Notes under the pieces: generated by a model
The model's input: only the letters and a program-made list of their open reading frames with translations
Told to the model about the DNA's origin: nothing
The model's database searches: none
DNA from: a bacterium
GTDB taxonomy: Bacteria > Auribacterota > UBA6266
Assembly (NCBI GenBank): GCA_023228325.1
Contig: JALOBK010000001.1
Coordinates: 1,899,549 to 1,963,548, forward strand
Length of the DNA stretch: 64,000 nucleotides
Direction: 5' to 3'
Position numbers and translations under genes: made by a program
Shown: in pieces, positions 1 through 9,297 of the stretch
Numbering within the stretch: the first letter of the stretch is position 1
Layout: each line of letters opens with the position of its first letter

Positions 1-297
1 TCCGGAATGACTATCGCCTTCTGTCTTTTCCTGAAAATGGAAAGAAGCGAGGCGACGAAATTTTCTTTCATCTTATCCATCCCCATAATCCTGCTCGCAT
101 TCATCTATGAAACAATCGCATCCTGCGGCAGTATTGGTAATAGCTACGACTTTCCCGGATTGATTTCCGGTTTTTTTGCGGCTCTGATATCCGGGTTGAT
201 AGCTATAAAATTAATGATTATGCTTGTAAAATCAAGAAGGCTGACAGTCTTCGCAGTTTACTGTATTCTGCTGGGAACGGCGCTTTTTCTGGTATAG
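1..297 (+). CDS. uppP: Undecaprenyl-diphosphatase UppP (BacA family), C-terminal part
   Basis: The 3' end of a gene whose start lies before the window; the frame is open to base 1, so the first ATG at 7 is internal. UppP is an integral membrane phosphatase that recycles undecaprenyl diphosphate to the monophosphate carrier for peptidoglycan and other envelope polymers. The visible part begins in the conserved SG-x-TIA segment (here SGMTIAFCLFL), followed by the E-A-x-x-FSF-x-LSIP stretch typical of the family, then two hydrophobic segments. The C-terminal half matches the family in order and length. recN begins 3 bases after the stop. The call rests on motif recognition in a fragment of about 98 residues. 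Confidence 0.85.
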   Translation, partial: SGMTIAFCLFLKMERSEATKFSFILSIPIILLAFIYETIASCGSIGNSYDFPGLISGFFAALISGLIAIKLMIMLVKSRRLTVFAVYCILLGTALFLV

Positions 298-300
298 GAC

Positions 301-1959
301 ATGATAGAGACCATAAAAATAAACAATATCGCGCTCGCAAAGGATATAGAAATACGATTCGGCGGCGGATTAAACGTCATGACGGGTGAAACCGGAGCAG
401 GAAAATCTCTTCTGCTTTCATCATTGATGCTGACCATAGGAGAGAAATGGGATAAAACCTACCTGAGAAAAGGCGAAAATAAAGGCTCTGTTTCAATGTC
501 TATCAAAATAAACAGGCTCTGCGCCGACAGGCTGAAGCTCGATGAACTCGGACTGCAGACCGAAGAATCATACATATACATCAAAAGGGATTTTAATTCT
601 GAAGGAAGGAACAAGGTATTTATAAACTATAATCCTGTGCCTATTTCGATATTAAAAAAGATAGGCGACCAGATACTGGATTATCACTCCCAAAATTCCC
701 ATCAGCTTCTTCTCCATAATGACTACCAGATGGAACTGCTTGACATTTACGGGATGATCGATAAAACAAAATACGGCAGGATTTATAAAGATTTTATGAG
801 CGCCAGGAAAGAATTCGATGAAATGACGGCCAAAGGCAAAATTTCCGGCGAACTGGCCGAACTTTATCAATATCAGTTAGACGAGATACAGAAAGCGTCT
901 TTAAAACCAGGGGAGGAACCTGCCCTGGAAAAAGAGTTATCGGTTATCGCCAATTACAGCGCGCTGGCGGAATTATCCCAGGAAGCGTTAACCCTGCTGT
1001 ATGACGGCGACGAATCGATATTCAACAAACTGGCCCATACTTCAAAAATACTGTGCAAAATAGAGGATATATCCGGGGAAAAATTCAGCGCGGAGACAAT
1101 AGGGTCTTTCAACAATTTCCTGAGCGAAACCGCTTCGAAAATAAGGGAGTTGACCGAAAACCCCGATTTTGACGATAACCGTCAAAAACAGATCGAAAGC
1201 AGGCTTCAGGATATTTATACGATAAAAAAGAAATACGGCCCTCAAATATCAGATGTGGAACAGAAATATGGCTTTTTGTCTAATGAACTGCGCATCTATA
1301 AATCTTTTGAAGAAGAAAAAAAGAAACTTGCGGCAAAAATAGCGGCTATTGAAGAAAAACTCCGGCTGGAAGCTGAAAATATTTCAAAAAAGAGAAAATC
1401 GGCCGCAAAGAAGTTCTCGGAGCGCGCAATCGCGGAATTAAGCGAAATAGGACTTGAACACGCGCAGATAACAATTTCTCTTTTCGATAAGGGATTAAGA
1501 GAGAACGGGACTGACGGCGTCCGGTATCTTTTTTCCGCCAACAAGGGGGAAAACCCCCTTCCGCTTGAAGACGTCGCTTCCGGAGGAGAGATTTCCAGGC
1601 TGATGCTCGCGCTAAAAACGGTTTTTGCCGAAAAAGATTTTACCCCCGTCCTGATATTCGACGAAATTGACACAAACATAGGCGGGAAAACGGCTGTTGC
1701 TGTCGGAAAAAAACTGAAAGAACTATCGAAAAGCCATCAGATTATCTGTATCACACATCTGCCTCAGATCGCCCTTATGGCGGACAGCCATTTTTATATC
1801 TATAAAGACATTGAAGGGGGAAGGACATTCACACGGATAAAAAAACTCGATTACAATGAGAAAGTTGAAGAGATAGCAAGGATGCTTGGCGGTAAAAACA
1901 TTACTTCGGTGACCCTGGAACACGCAAAAGAACTTTTAAAATTAAACAGGAATACTTGA
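301..1959 (+). CDS. recN: DNA repair protein RecN
   Basis: SMC-like ATPase that acts on double-strand breaks during recombinational repair. The 552 residues match the usual family length. Walker A GETGAGKS is at 29-36, a long coiled-coil middle spans about 150-370, the ABC signature GGEISRLML lies near 428-436, and Walker B LIFDEIDTNIGG near 450-461. A switch histidine region (ITHLPQIA) follows. The N-terminal and C-terminal ATPase halves are both intact. The ATG is 3 bases after the uppP stop, so the two are probably co-transcribed and translationally coupled. Confidence 0.96.
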   Translation: MIETIKINNIALAKDIEIRFGGGLNVMTGETGAGKSLLLSSLMLTIGEKWDKTYLRKGENKGSVSMSIKINRLCADRLKLDELGLQTEESYIYIKRDFNSEGRNKVFINYNPVPISILKKIGDQILDYHSQNSHQLLLHNDYQMELLDIYGMIDKTKYGRIYKDFMSARKEFDEMTAKGKISGELAELYQYQLDEIQKASLKPGEEPALEKELSVIANYSALAELSQEALTLLYDGDESIFNKLAHTSKILCKIEDISGEKFSAETIGSFNNFLSETASKIRELTENPDFDDNRQKQIESRLQDIYTIKKKYGPQISDVEQKYGFLSNELRIYKSFEEEKKKLAAKIAAIEEKLRLEAENISKKRKSAAKKFSERAIAELSEIGLEHAQITISLFDKGLRENGTDGVRYLFSANKGENPLPLEDVASGGEISRLMLALKTVFAEKDFTPVLIFDEIDTNIGGKTAVAVGKKLKELSKSHQIICITHLPQIALMADSHFYIYKDIEGGRTFTRIKKLDYNEKVEEIARMLGGKNITSVTLEHAKELLKLNRNT

Positions 1960-2032
1960 CAGCGTTAATGTCTTTTGATAAAAAGATATTTCCTTAAATA
2001 CCGATATAACCTTTAAGAAAAAACAGGGCAAA

Positions 2033-2920
2033 ATGCCGGCAATGGATAATATAAATCTTTCAGGGATAAAAAAATTCAAGTCCGGGAAGGTCCGGGAAAT
2101 ATATGACCTGGGCGATAAACTACTGATACTGACCAGTGACAGGATTTCCGCTTTTGACTGCATAATGCCCAATCCCATACCCGATAAAGGAAAACTCCTT
2201 ACGGCTATTTCCGTTTTCTGGTTTAACAAACTGTATCCCGTCATTGAGAACCACATTATAACAACCGATATTGAAAAATATCCTCCGGAACTTAAAAAAT
2301 TCGGCGATATCATCAAAGGCCGCTCTATGCTTGTCAAAAAGTGTTCCATAATTCCCATAGAATGCGTCGTCAGGGGATATTTAGCGGGTTCGGGGCTTAA
2401 AGAATACGATAAAAAACAGACTGTATGCGGGATAAAACTTCCCAAAGGCCTGAAAAGTTATTCAAAACTGCCTGAGCCGGTATTTACGCCGTCCACAAAA
2501 GCTGAGAGCGGGCATGATGAAAATATAACGGTCAAAAAAATGATCGATGTTATCGGGAAAGAGACTTCCGATTTCATAATATCCAAAACAATGGAAATAT
2601 ATAAATTCGCTTCGGACTTATCTCTTAATAAAGGTTTGATTCTGGCAGATACAAAATTCGAATTCGGAGTCATGGATAACAGCATAATATTATGCGACGA
2701 GGTCCTCACACCCGATTCCTCGCGATACTGGCTGCTTTCCGGTTACAGGGAAGGAGAACCCCAGGAAAATTTCGACAAGCAGTTCCTGAGGGATTACCTG
2801 GAAACCCTTGACTGGGACAAAAAACCGCCTGCCCCGGCATTGCCGGAAAAAGTCATCAGTAAAACAAGGGAAAAATATATAGAAGCATATGAAAAGCTGA
2901 CCGGAAATAAATGGCTGTAA
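2033..2920 (+). CDS. purC: Phosphoribosylaminoimidazole-succinocarboxamide synthase (SAICAR synthetase)
   Basis: Purine biosynthesis enzyme joining CAIR and aspartate with ATP to make SAICAR. At 295 residues it is the longer form, resembling fungal Ade1 rather than the roughly 240-residue enteric enzyme. Recognisable blocks are GKVREIYDL near the start, LTSDRISAFDCIMPNPIPDKGK, IPIECVVRGYLAGSG (residues about 107-121), and the C-terminal LADTKFEFG and DEVLTPDSSRYW. Two in-frame ATGs (2033 and 2042) are possible and neither has a strong ribosome site. A TTGACA lies at 1956-1961 with only a weak -10 (TAAAAA) after 17 bases, so a promoter there is possible but unproven. No other pur gene is in the window. 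Confidence 0.96.
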   Translation: MPAMDNINLSGIKKFKSGKVREIYDLGDKLLILTSDRISAFDCIMPNPIPDKGKLLTAISVFWFNKLYPVIENHIITTDIEKYPPELKKFGDIIKGRSMLVKKCSIIPIECVVRGYLAGSGLKEYDKKQTVCGIKLPKGLKSYSKLPEPVFTPSTKAESGHDENITVKKMIDVIGKETSDFIISKTMEIYKFASDLSLNKGLILADTKFEFGVMDNSIILCDEVLTPDSSRYWLLSGYREGEPQENFDKQFLRDYLETLDWDKKPPAPALPEKVISKTREKYIEAYEKLTGNKWL

Positions 2921-2955
2921 CAATTTAAAAACGCAATTCTTAAAAAGGAGAACCA

Positions 2956-5253
2956 ATGAGAAAGAAATATGGAAAATACTGCATTTTCGGCGTAACCCTG
3001 CTGTTGATATTCTTTTCAGCGGGCGTTGCCTCAGCTTCCGCCGAAACGCCGGATCCCAGGACTATACCCCCCATATGGTGGATAGCTCCCGCCGCTTCAA
3101 TACTCGCGCTTATCACCGCTTTTTTATTTTACAAGATGATGATGAAAGAATCCGAAGGCACCCCGAAAATGAAAGAGATTGCGGCCGCCGTCAGAGAAGG
3201 CGCGATGACGTATCTTAAGCAGCAGTATAAAATAGTCGGTATTTTCTTTTTAGTCGTATTTTTAATTTTTATACTTATGGCTTTCGGGATCAAGGTGCAG
3301 TCAAGATGGGTCCCGTTCGCTTTTTTAACCGGCGGTTTCTTTTCCGGCCTTTCCGGTTTTCTGGGGATGAAAACTGCGACAAACGCCGGCGCCAGAACCG
3401 CGAACGGAGCAAGGACTTCCCTGAACCAGGGCCTTGTGGTGGCGTTCCGTTCAGGAGCCGTAATGGGGCTTGTGGTAGTAGGTTTAGGCCTTCTGGATAT
3501 CAGCCTGTGGTTTTTAATACTCTATAAGCTGACAAATATGAATCTTCACGAAATCACGGTGACAATGCTGTGTTTCGGTATGGGGGCGAGTTCACAGGCG
3601 TTATTTGCGAGAGTCGGAGGCGGAATTTTCACAAAAGCCGCCGACGTCGGAGCCGATCTCGTAGGTAAGGTAGAGGCCGGTATTCCGGAAGATGACCCGA
3701 GAAATCCCGCAACGATTGCGGATAATGTAGGGGATAACGTTGGAGATGTGGCGGGAATGGGAGCCGACCTGTATGAATCCTATTGCGGCTCAATACTGGC
3801 GACGGCGGCATTGGGTGTTGCCGCATATTCCAACCTCGGCTTTGCCAGCAGATTAAACTCCATTATGATACCCATGCTGATTGCCGGACTCGGCACTATT
3901 TTCTCTATAATAGGTATCTTCGCGGTCAGAACACGCGAGGGAGCCACAATGAAACAGCTTCTGCTCTCATTGTTGGCTGGAACAGCGTTAAGTTCCCTGT
4001 TGATATTATTAACAACGGGCGTTATGGCAGGTTTCGGATTTCTCGGCATGACATGGGGGATTTTCGGGGCCATTGCGTCAGGATTATTAGCGGGAATTAT
4101 CATAGGGCAGAGCACAGAATATTATACCGCCTTTAATTATGCCCCGACCAAAGGAATAGCCAAAAATGCCCTTACAGGTCCGGCAACAGTGATAATAGAC
4201 GGTTTTGCGGTGGGTATGATGTCAACATGGATTCCGGTCGTTACCATAGCTGTTGCAATGATGGCCGCGTTTGTTCTGGCGGGCGGGAACAAAATACCGG
4301 AACTGGGTTTATACGGGATAGGGATAGCGGCCGTAGGAATGCTGTCAACTCTCGGTATAACATTGGCTACTGATGCCTACGGTCCCATAGCGGATAATGC
4401 CGGGGGGAATGCCGAAATGTCAGGGTTGGGAGAAGAAGTGCGCAAGAGGACAGATGCGCTTGATTCGCTGGGGAACACCACCGCAGCCACGGGAAAGGGA
4501 TTCGCCATAGGTTCCGCCGCATTGACTGCGCTGGCTCTTCTTGCCGCGTATATGGAAGAAGTAAGGACGGGCATGATGCGTATAGGCCAGGAGACAATAA
4601 CAGTCGCGGGAAACATAATAGATGTTTCAAAAGCTACGTTAGATGAATTTATGATGTATTTTAACATTACACTGATGAACCCCAAAGTCCTGATAGGCAT
4701 GTTTCTGGGGGGAATGCTGGCGTTTGTCTTCTGCTCATTAACAATGAAAGCTGTGGGGAGAGCCGCTTCTTCCATGGTTCAGGAAGTCAGAAGGCAATTC
4801 AGGGAAAAGAAAGGGATTCTTGAGGGAACGGAAAAACCCGATTACAAATCCTGCGTTGCCATATCCACCATAGGGGCGCAAAAAGAAATGATTTTTCCTT
4901 CTCTTCTCGCCATATTGACGCCCGTGGTAACAGGTCTTATACTGGGTGTTTCAGGTGTTATGGGTCTTCTGGCGGGAGGCCTGTCGACGGGATTTGTTCT
5001 TGCTGTAATGCTCAACAATGCGGGAGGAGCATGGGATAACGCGAAAAAATATATAGAAACAGGCGAATACGGAGGGAAGGGAAGCCCCGCGCACAAAGCG
5101 GGCGTAGTGGGGGATACCGTCGGAGATCCTTTCAAAGATACTTCCGGGCCCAGCCTTAATATTTTAATCAAACTGATGAGTATGATAAGCGTTGTCGTAG
5201 CGGGATTAATCGTAAAGTTTTCTCCCGTGATCCAGAATTGGCTCGGAATTTAA
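2956..5253 (+). CDS. hppA: Membrane-bound K+-dependent pyrophosphatase, probably Na+-pumping
   Basis: Integral membrane pyrophosphatase of 765 residues that couples PPi hydrolysis to ion pumping. Seen: the substrate region GIPEDDPRNPATIADN followed by VGDNVGDVAGMGADLYES, and the C-terminal GDTVGDPFKDTSGPS. The motif GNTTAATGKG (506-515) has Ala510 and Gly513, the pattern of K+-dependent enzymes; K+-independent ones have Lys and Thr there. Glu274 in ADLYES is the glutamate position found in Na+-type pumps, while plant H+-pumps have Gly there and Glu four residues later. Na+ pumping is therefore an inference. The N-terminus (residues 1-29) looks like an extra signal-like hydrophobic segment. 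The ribosome site AAAAGGAG fits the ATG, and a strong terminator follows. Confidence 0.95.
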   Translation: MRKKYGKYCIFGVTLLLIFFSAGVASASAETPDPRTIPPIWWIAPAASILALITAFLFYKMMMKESEGTPKMKEIAAAVREGAMTYLKQQYKIVGIFFLVVFLIFILMAFGIKVQSRWVPFAFLTGGFFSGLSGFLGMKTATNAGARTANGARTSLNQGLVVAFRSGAVMGLVVVGLGLLDISLWFLILYKLTNMNLHEITVTMLCFGMGASSQALFARVGGGIFTKAADVGADLVGKVEAGIPEDDPRNPATIADNVGDNVGDVAGMGADLYESYCGSILATAALGVAAYSNLGFASRLNSIMIPMLIAGLGTIFSIIGIFAVRTREGATMKQLLLSLLAGTALSSLLILLTTGVMAGFGFLGMTWGIFGAIASGLLAGIIIGQSTEYYTAFNYAPTKGIAKNALTGPATVIIDGFAVGMMSTWIPVVTIAVAMMAAFVLAGGNKIPELGLYGIGIAAVGMLSTLGITLATDAYGPIADNAGGNAEMSGLGEEVRKRTDALDSLGNTTAATGKGFAIGSAALTALALLAAYMEEVRTGMMRIGQETITVAGNIIDVSKATLDEFMMYFNITLMNPKVLIGMFLGGMLAFVFCSLTMKAVGRAASSMVQEVRRQFREKKGILEGTEKPDYKSCVAISTIGAQKEMIFPSLLAILTPVVTGLILGVSGVMGLLAGGLSTGFVLAVMLNNAGGAWDNAKKYIETGEYGGKGSPAHKAGVVGDTVGDPFKDTSGPSLNILIKLMSMISVVVAGLIVKFSPVIQNWLGI

Positions 5254-5267
5254 CCGTTTATCCTTTT

Positions 5268-5300
5268 AAAAGGCCGGGTATGGAATCCCGGCCTTTTCTT
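5268..5300 (+). terminator. Rho-independent terminator after hppA
   Basis: An 11-bp perfect stem: AAAAGGCCGGG (5268-5278) pairs with CCCGGCCTTTT (5287-5297) around an 8-base loop, running into CTTT. It sits 15 bases after the hppA stop and before trxB. Confidence 0.9.
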
Positions 5301-5376
5301 TAACTCATAAAAGTATTTATCCGCCGCATATTTTAAGATATAATATTTACGGCTGTTTCAATTTTTTGTTATTACT

Positions 5377-6300
5377 ATGATAAAAACATATGATATCTCA
5401 ATAATAGGAGCGGGACCCGCGGGTTTATCCGCAGGCATATACTCTTCCCGGGCGGGACTCAAAACAGCCATATTCGAAAAAGGCGCTCCCGGAGGACAAA
5501 TAAGCTGGACATCCAGTGTTGAAAATTATCCCGGATTTCCGCAAGGCGTATTAGGTCCCGACCTTTCAGAAAAATTCCGGGCTCAAGCCGCTAAATTCGG
5601 CTGCGAATTCATCAACAATGAGATCTTATCAATACAAAAGGCTCCGGACGCGTCATTCCTGATTAAAGGCTTGTCCGTTCAGTGTATTTCGAAAACAGTT
5701 ATTATTGCGGCCGGGTCAGTTCCCAATAAGCTCGGCATACCCGGAGAAAGCGAATTTTTAGGCAAAGGTGTATCAACATGCGGAACGTGCGACGGGCCGT
5801 TATTCAGGGGAAAAAACGTTTTTGCAATCGGCGGGGGAGATACAGCCGTAGATGAAAGCCTTTTTATCTCGAAATTCGCGTCTGCCGTGACAATCATCCA
5901 CAGGAGAGACAAGCTCAGGGCTTCGGCCTATCTGGAAGAAAAGGCAAAAAACAACGGCAAAATATCTTTTTTGTGGAATACAATCCCTCTGGAAATCAAG
6001 GGCGGCAGCCGGGTTGAAGGAATAACCGTAAAAAACAAGGTCACCGGAACAATAACCGAACACAAGACAGACGGCGTTTTCGTCTTTATAGGGCAAAAAC
6101 CTAATTCGCGTTTTGTCAGGGACATGGTAAAAACAGACGATGAAGGTTACATAGCCGTCAATTTGCAAATGGAAACTTCCGTTCCGGGAATGTTCGCCTG
6201 CGGCGACATAAGGGAAAAATCATATAAACAAGTTGCAATTTCAACAGGAGACGGGGCGACCGCGGCTCTCAGCGCTCAAAAATATATTGAAAAAAAATAA
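5377..6300 (+). CDS. trxB: Thioredoxin reductase
   Basis: FAD/NADPH flavoprotein that reduces thioredoxin; 307 residues, normal length. The FAD-binding GAGPAGLSAG is near residue 11, the redox-active pair is C135-G-T-C138 followed by DGPLF, and the NADPH-binding GGGDTAVDE is followed by HRRDKLRA, whose basic residues fit NADPH. The C-terminal block GMFACGDIR and QVAISTGDGATAA closes the FAD site. The preceding terminator separates it from hppA. A TATAAT at 5339-5344 is a possible -10, but no good -35 is visible. No thioredoxin gene is adjacent. Confidence 0.95.
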   Translation: MIKTYDISIIGAGPAGLSAGIYSSRAGLKTAIFEKGAPGGQISWTSSVENYPGFPQGVLGPDLSEKFRAQAAKFGCEFINNEILSIQKAPDASFLIKGLSVQCISKTVIIAAGSVPNKLGIPGESEFLGKGVSTCGTCDGPLFRGKNVFAIGGGDTAVDESLFISKFASAVTIIHRRDKLRASAYLEEKAKNNGKISFLWNTIPLEIKGGSRVEGITVKNKVTGTITEHKTDGVFVFIGQKPNSRFVRDMVKTDDEGYIAVNLQMETSVPGMFACGDIREKSYKQVAISTGDGATAALSAQKYIEKK

Positions 6301-6321
6301 AATCTCCCGGCAGGACCGCTA

Positions 6322-8103
6322 ATGATACGTCACAGGAAAAGATACCTTGTTTTTATAATAATGCTGATGATGCTTGTCATCACGGTTTCAATGGCTTATT
6401 TCGCATTCCAGTCTTCTCAGGCCCAAACCCTTAATTTATATACCCAGCAGCTCCTGCTCCTGTCCAACCAGATAGCAAACAGTATATGCCAATTCGTGGA
6501 AAACGGCATCACTGGCATGAACCTGCTTTCCAACGTCATCGATGTCAAAGACGATGAGAATTTAAAAGGATATTTTTCCGACATCTTTGTCAACTACGGC
6601 GGATTCACCGCCGTTGTTTTCTGCACCCCGGACGCTGTGGTAAAATATTCCTACCCTGAAAATTTTTTCGAAAAAGGGTCAGTCATAAAATGTGATTCCG
6701 GCGCCGTTATACGCGATATTTTCGACGCCTCGCAGAAAACCCGTAAATCCATGTTAACCAATGCCGTTTCGATAAAACCGGGGTGTTTCGCGCCTTTTAT
6801 TGTCGCTCCCGTATTTAAAACAAATAAAAAACTTACTGTCCTGGAGGGTTTCATTATAGGCATAATCTCTACCCGGAAGATTGAAAATGAATACATGTTA
6901 AAACTCCAGCCCGGTTATCTGGAATATGTCTGGCTTGCGGACGGCAACGGCATTCAGATAGCGGGAAAACACGAGATAAACAACGGAAGCAATATTTCCT
7001 GCAGGTTCGGCGACAGCAGAAAAGAATGTGTTTCAACCGCCATTTCAAACATGCGGGAGGGAATGCCCGGTGTCATTGAATATATTTCACAGGAAATGAG
7101 GGAAAGGCATCCGACAAAAAAAATAACGGCTTACAACCCCCTGGCCATAGGGGGGCTCAACTGGACAGTAGGCGTATGCACCAATCAAAGACAATTTATA
7201 GAAATCCTTCAGAAAAACTTCATGCAGACACTTATCTTCATAGCGATAACCATCCTTGTCATTACCGCGGGGCTAAGCGGCATATTCTATATTGAAAAAC
7301 AAAGGATAGAAGCGGTGGAAAACGCAAAGATAATAAAAACCCTGGAAAAGAAAGTCGAGGAAAGAACATCCGAACTTCAAAAAGCAAATGAAGAACTGAT
7401 AAAAATGAACGAAGTGAAAAATAACTTTCTGTCCATGGTTTCACACGAGTTAAGGACTCCGCTTACAACTATCCAGGGTTATATAAGTTTTGTGCTCAGC
7501 GGAAAAGCGGGCGAAGTTTCGCAGCTGCAGAACAAAAGCCTTACGATAGCCGAACACCAGGTGACAAGGCTCGATGAGATGATATCCGAACTGCTCGATG
7601 TGGCAAGGATAGAATCAGGCAGTATAGACCTTGAATACGAGCTTGTAAACGTAAAGGAACTTATTGATTCATGCATACAATGGTTAACCCCCATATCCGA
7701 CAAGAAAAAGATATCCCTTGAGAATAAAATGGAAAATAACGAGCATTCCTTTGCACAGATAGACAGGAAAAAAATGAGCCGCGTCTTCATAAACCTTATT
7801 TCAAACTCAATTAAATTCACCCCCGAAAGAGGAACGATAGAAATATCGAAAAAAGACACGAAAGAATCATTTATATTCTGCGTATCGGATAACGGGATCG
7901 GCATTCCCCGGGACCAGATAGACAGAATTTTTGACAAGTTCTACCAGGTTGACAGCAGTGTAACCCGAAAATATAAAGGCAGCGGCCTGGGGCTTGTGAT
8001 TGTAAAAGAGATAATAGAGCTTCACGGCGGAAAAATCTGGATAGAGAGCGAAGAGGGGAAAGGCTCTAAATTTTTCTTCACCATTCCCAAACCCGTAGTT
8101 TAA
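6322..8103 (+). CDS. Membrane sensor histidine kinase with an extracytoplasmic Cache-like domain
   Basis: Orphan sensor kinase of 593 residues. Order: transmembrane segment about 8-28, an extracytoplasmic region about 30-300 that looks like a (double) Cache ligand domain, a second membrane segment about 303-322, a coiled coil (KTLEKKVEERTSELQKANEEL), then the kinase. The phosphorylated histidine is His375 in SMVSHELRTPLT; the N box is NLISNSIKF, G1 is DNGIGIP and G2 is GSGLGLVIVKEIIELHGG. No HAMP domain is obvious. It follows trxB by 21 bases. No response regulator is adjacent, so partner and signal are unknown. Confidence 0.93.
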   Translation: MIRHRKRYLVFIIMLMMLVITVSMAYFAFQSSQAQTLNLYTQQLLLLSNQIANSICQFVENGITGMNLLSNVIDVKDDENLKGYFSDIFVNYGGFTAVVFCTPDAVVKYSYPENFFEKGSVIKCDSGAVIRDIFDASQKTRKSMLTNAVSIKPGCFAPFIVAPVFKTNKKLTVLEGFIIGIISTRKIENEYMLKLQPGYLEYVWLADGNGIQIAGKHEINNGSNISCRFGDSRKECVSTAISNMREGMPGVIEYISQEMRERHPTKKITAYNPLAIGGLNWTVGVCTNQRQFIEILQKNFMQTLIFIAITILVITAGLSGIFYIEKQRIEAVENAKIIKTLEKKVEERTSELQKANEELIKMNEVKNNFLSMVSHELRTPLTTIQGYISFVLSGKAGEVSQLQNKSLTIAEHQVTRLDEMISELLDVARIESGSIDLEYELVNVKELIDSCIQWLTPISDKKKISLENKMENNEHSFAQIDRKKMSRVFINLISNSIKFTPERGTIEISKKDTKESFIFCVSDNGIGIPRDQIDRIFDKFYQVDSSVTRKYKGSGLGLVIVKEIIELHGGKIWIESEEGKGSKFFFTIPKPVV

Positions 8104-8124
8104 CATCCTGATATAAAAAATATA

Positions 8125-8547
8125 TTAATTCGAAATAAGGACGATCCAGACTATCACTACCCCTATTATCAGCTGCACAGCGCAGAGAACCTGCATATAA
8201 CGGTCGTTAATCACAGGTTTGTCGCCGGCAAAATATTTTTCGATGATATGTTTGTAAACCAGGAGATAAACAAGAACAAAACCGAAGAATATCATCAAAG
8301 CGCCCAGTATCAATGCCATTACATATAGAGCGGGGAGTTTTCCTATCGCGTAAAGGGCCGCGACAATAATGCAGAAGAATCCCGTTGCGGCGAAAAAAGA
8401 GCCCAAAAGCCTGGCTGTGCTGTCACTGAAATCTTTCATTGCCAGGACCATTTTCCTGGCGATGGACGGGCTTATTACGCCTGCCGCCCTCGTAATTATT
8501 ATCAGCAACCCGAACGCTCCGAGAATAACCTTCAGCAGAAATTCCAT
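8125..8547 (-). CDS. Small four-helix membrane protein of unknown function
   Basis: 140 residues, not recognised as a named family. Hydrophobic segments lie at about 3-23, 45-67, 72-100 and 118-138, with short charged loops (ISPSIARKMVLAMKDFSD between the first two). Most of the chain is membrane-embedded. It is one of only two genes on the - strand in the left half of the window. It is convergent with the sensor kinase (21 bases apart) and divergent from the coiled-coil gene at 8692. The sequence just upstream of its ATG contains AAGGAGG (complement of 8554-8560), a good ribosome site, which supports a real gene. Confidence 0.7.
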   Translation of the reverse strand: MEFLLKVILGAFGLLIIITRAAGVISPSIARKMVLAMKDFSDSTARLLGSFFAATGFFCIIVAALYAIGKLPALYVMALILGALMIFFGFVLVYLLVYKHIIEKYFAGDKPVINDRYMQVLCAVQLIIGVVIVWIVLISN

Positions 8548-8571
8548 AACCGGCCTCCTTACTGATTTAAA

Positions 8572-8600
8572 TTGACATACAAAGAAAAATTATGTTTAAT
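8572..8600 (+). promoter_or_regulatory. Predicted sigma-70-type promoter for the 8692 gene
   Basis: TTGACA at 8572-8577, a 17-base spacer, then TTTAAT at 8595-8600 (5 of 6 to TATAAT). It lies in the gap between two divergent genes and would give a leader of about 85 bases before the ATG at 8692. Confidence 0.6.
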
Positions 8601-8691
8601 TACAATAAATTTATTTCACTGATTATACAGCATTTTAAATTGTTTTTTAAATCTTATTTTAAATTCCCGTTAAAAAAAGGGGGGTAGCAGA

Positions 8692-9255
8692 ATGACCGGT
8701 GATATTCAGATTCAATCCACACTCGACGAAAAAATGACGTCGGCTCAGGATGAGCTTTCAAAACTTAAAACCAGGCAGAGCCAATTGGAAAAGGAAAGAA
8801 ACAAACTGGAAAAACTTAAAGTAAAACTGGATAAGCTGACCGAAGGCAAATCTGATCTGCAGCCTTCGATAAACAAAGCTGTCCTGTCTCTCGAAAGCGA
8901 AATAGAATCCAATCACAGGATGAACGAAGAGCTGAGTATATTATGCGATAAACTAAAAACCGATTATGAGAAAATAGCCTCTATCCCGGAACCGGACATA
9001 GAATCTCCCGAACTGGAAAATCAACTTGATAAATCGCTGGTTGTCATAGAGGAAGCAGGTTCGGATTTCAAAAAAGCGATAGCCAGGATTGAAGCCTTCT
9101 CTCAGCTCCAATCCGGCGATACCCCGGCTGTTACGGCAAAATCAAAATCGCAGTTTTCAAAACTTGAGCTTCTCAAAATCGGATTTTACACAGGGCTTCC
9201 GATTGCGGCGCTTGCTTTGATTCTGGTTTTCATCACACTTTTTTTACTAAAATAA
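8692..9255 (+). CDS. Coiled-coil protein with a C-terminal membrane anchor
   Basis: 187 residues, family not recognised. Residues about 10-60 and 70-100 are heptad-rich, highly charged coiled coil (for example KLKTRQSQLEKERNKLEKLK). A more acidic region follows, and a single hydrophobic segment near the C-terminus (about 165-186) has only one lysine after it. This is the arrangement of a tail-anchored cytoplasmic protein. The ribosome site is purine-rich (AAGGGGGGTAG). The next gene encodes a second, shorter coiled-coil protein with the same tail arrangement, so the two may work together at the membrane. Confidence 0.75.
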   Translation: MTGDIQIQSTLDEKMTSAQDELSKLKTRQSQLEKERNKLEKLKVKLDKLTEGKSDLQPSINKAVLSLESEIESNHRMNEELSILCDKLKTDYEKIASIPEPDIESPELENQLDKSLVVIEEAGSDFKKAIARIEAFSQLQSGDTPAVTAKSKSQFSKLELLKIGFYTGLPIAALALILVFITLFLLK

Positions 9256-9297
9256 AACTTTATTATTGCATTATAATTCATTCTGAAAAAGGGTCTT

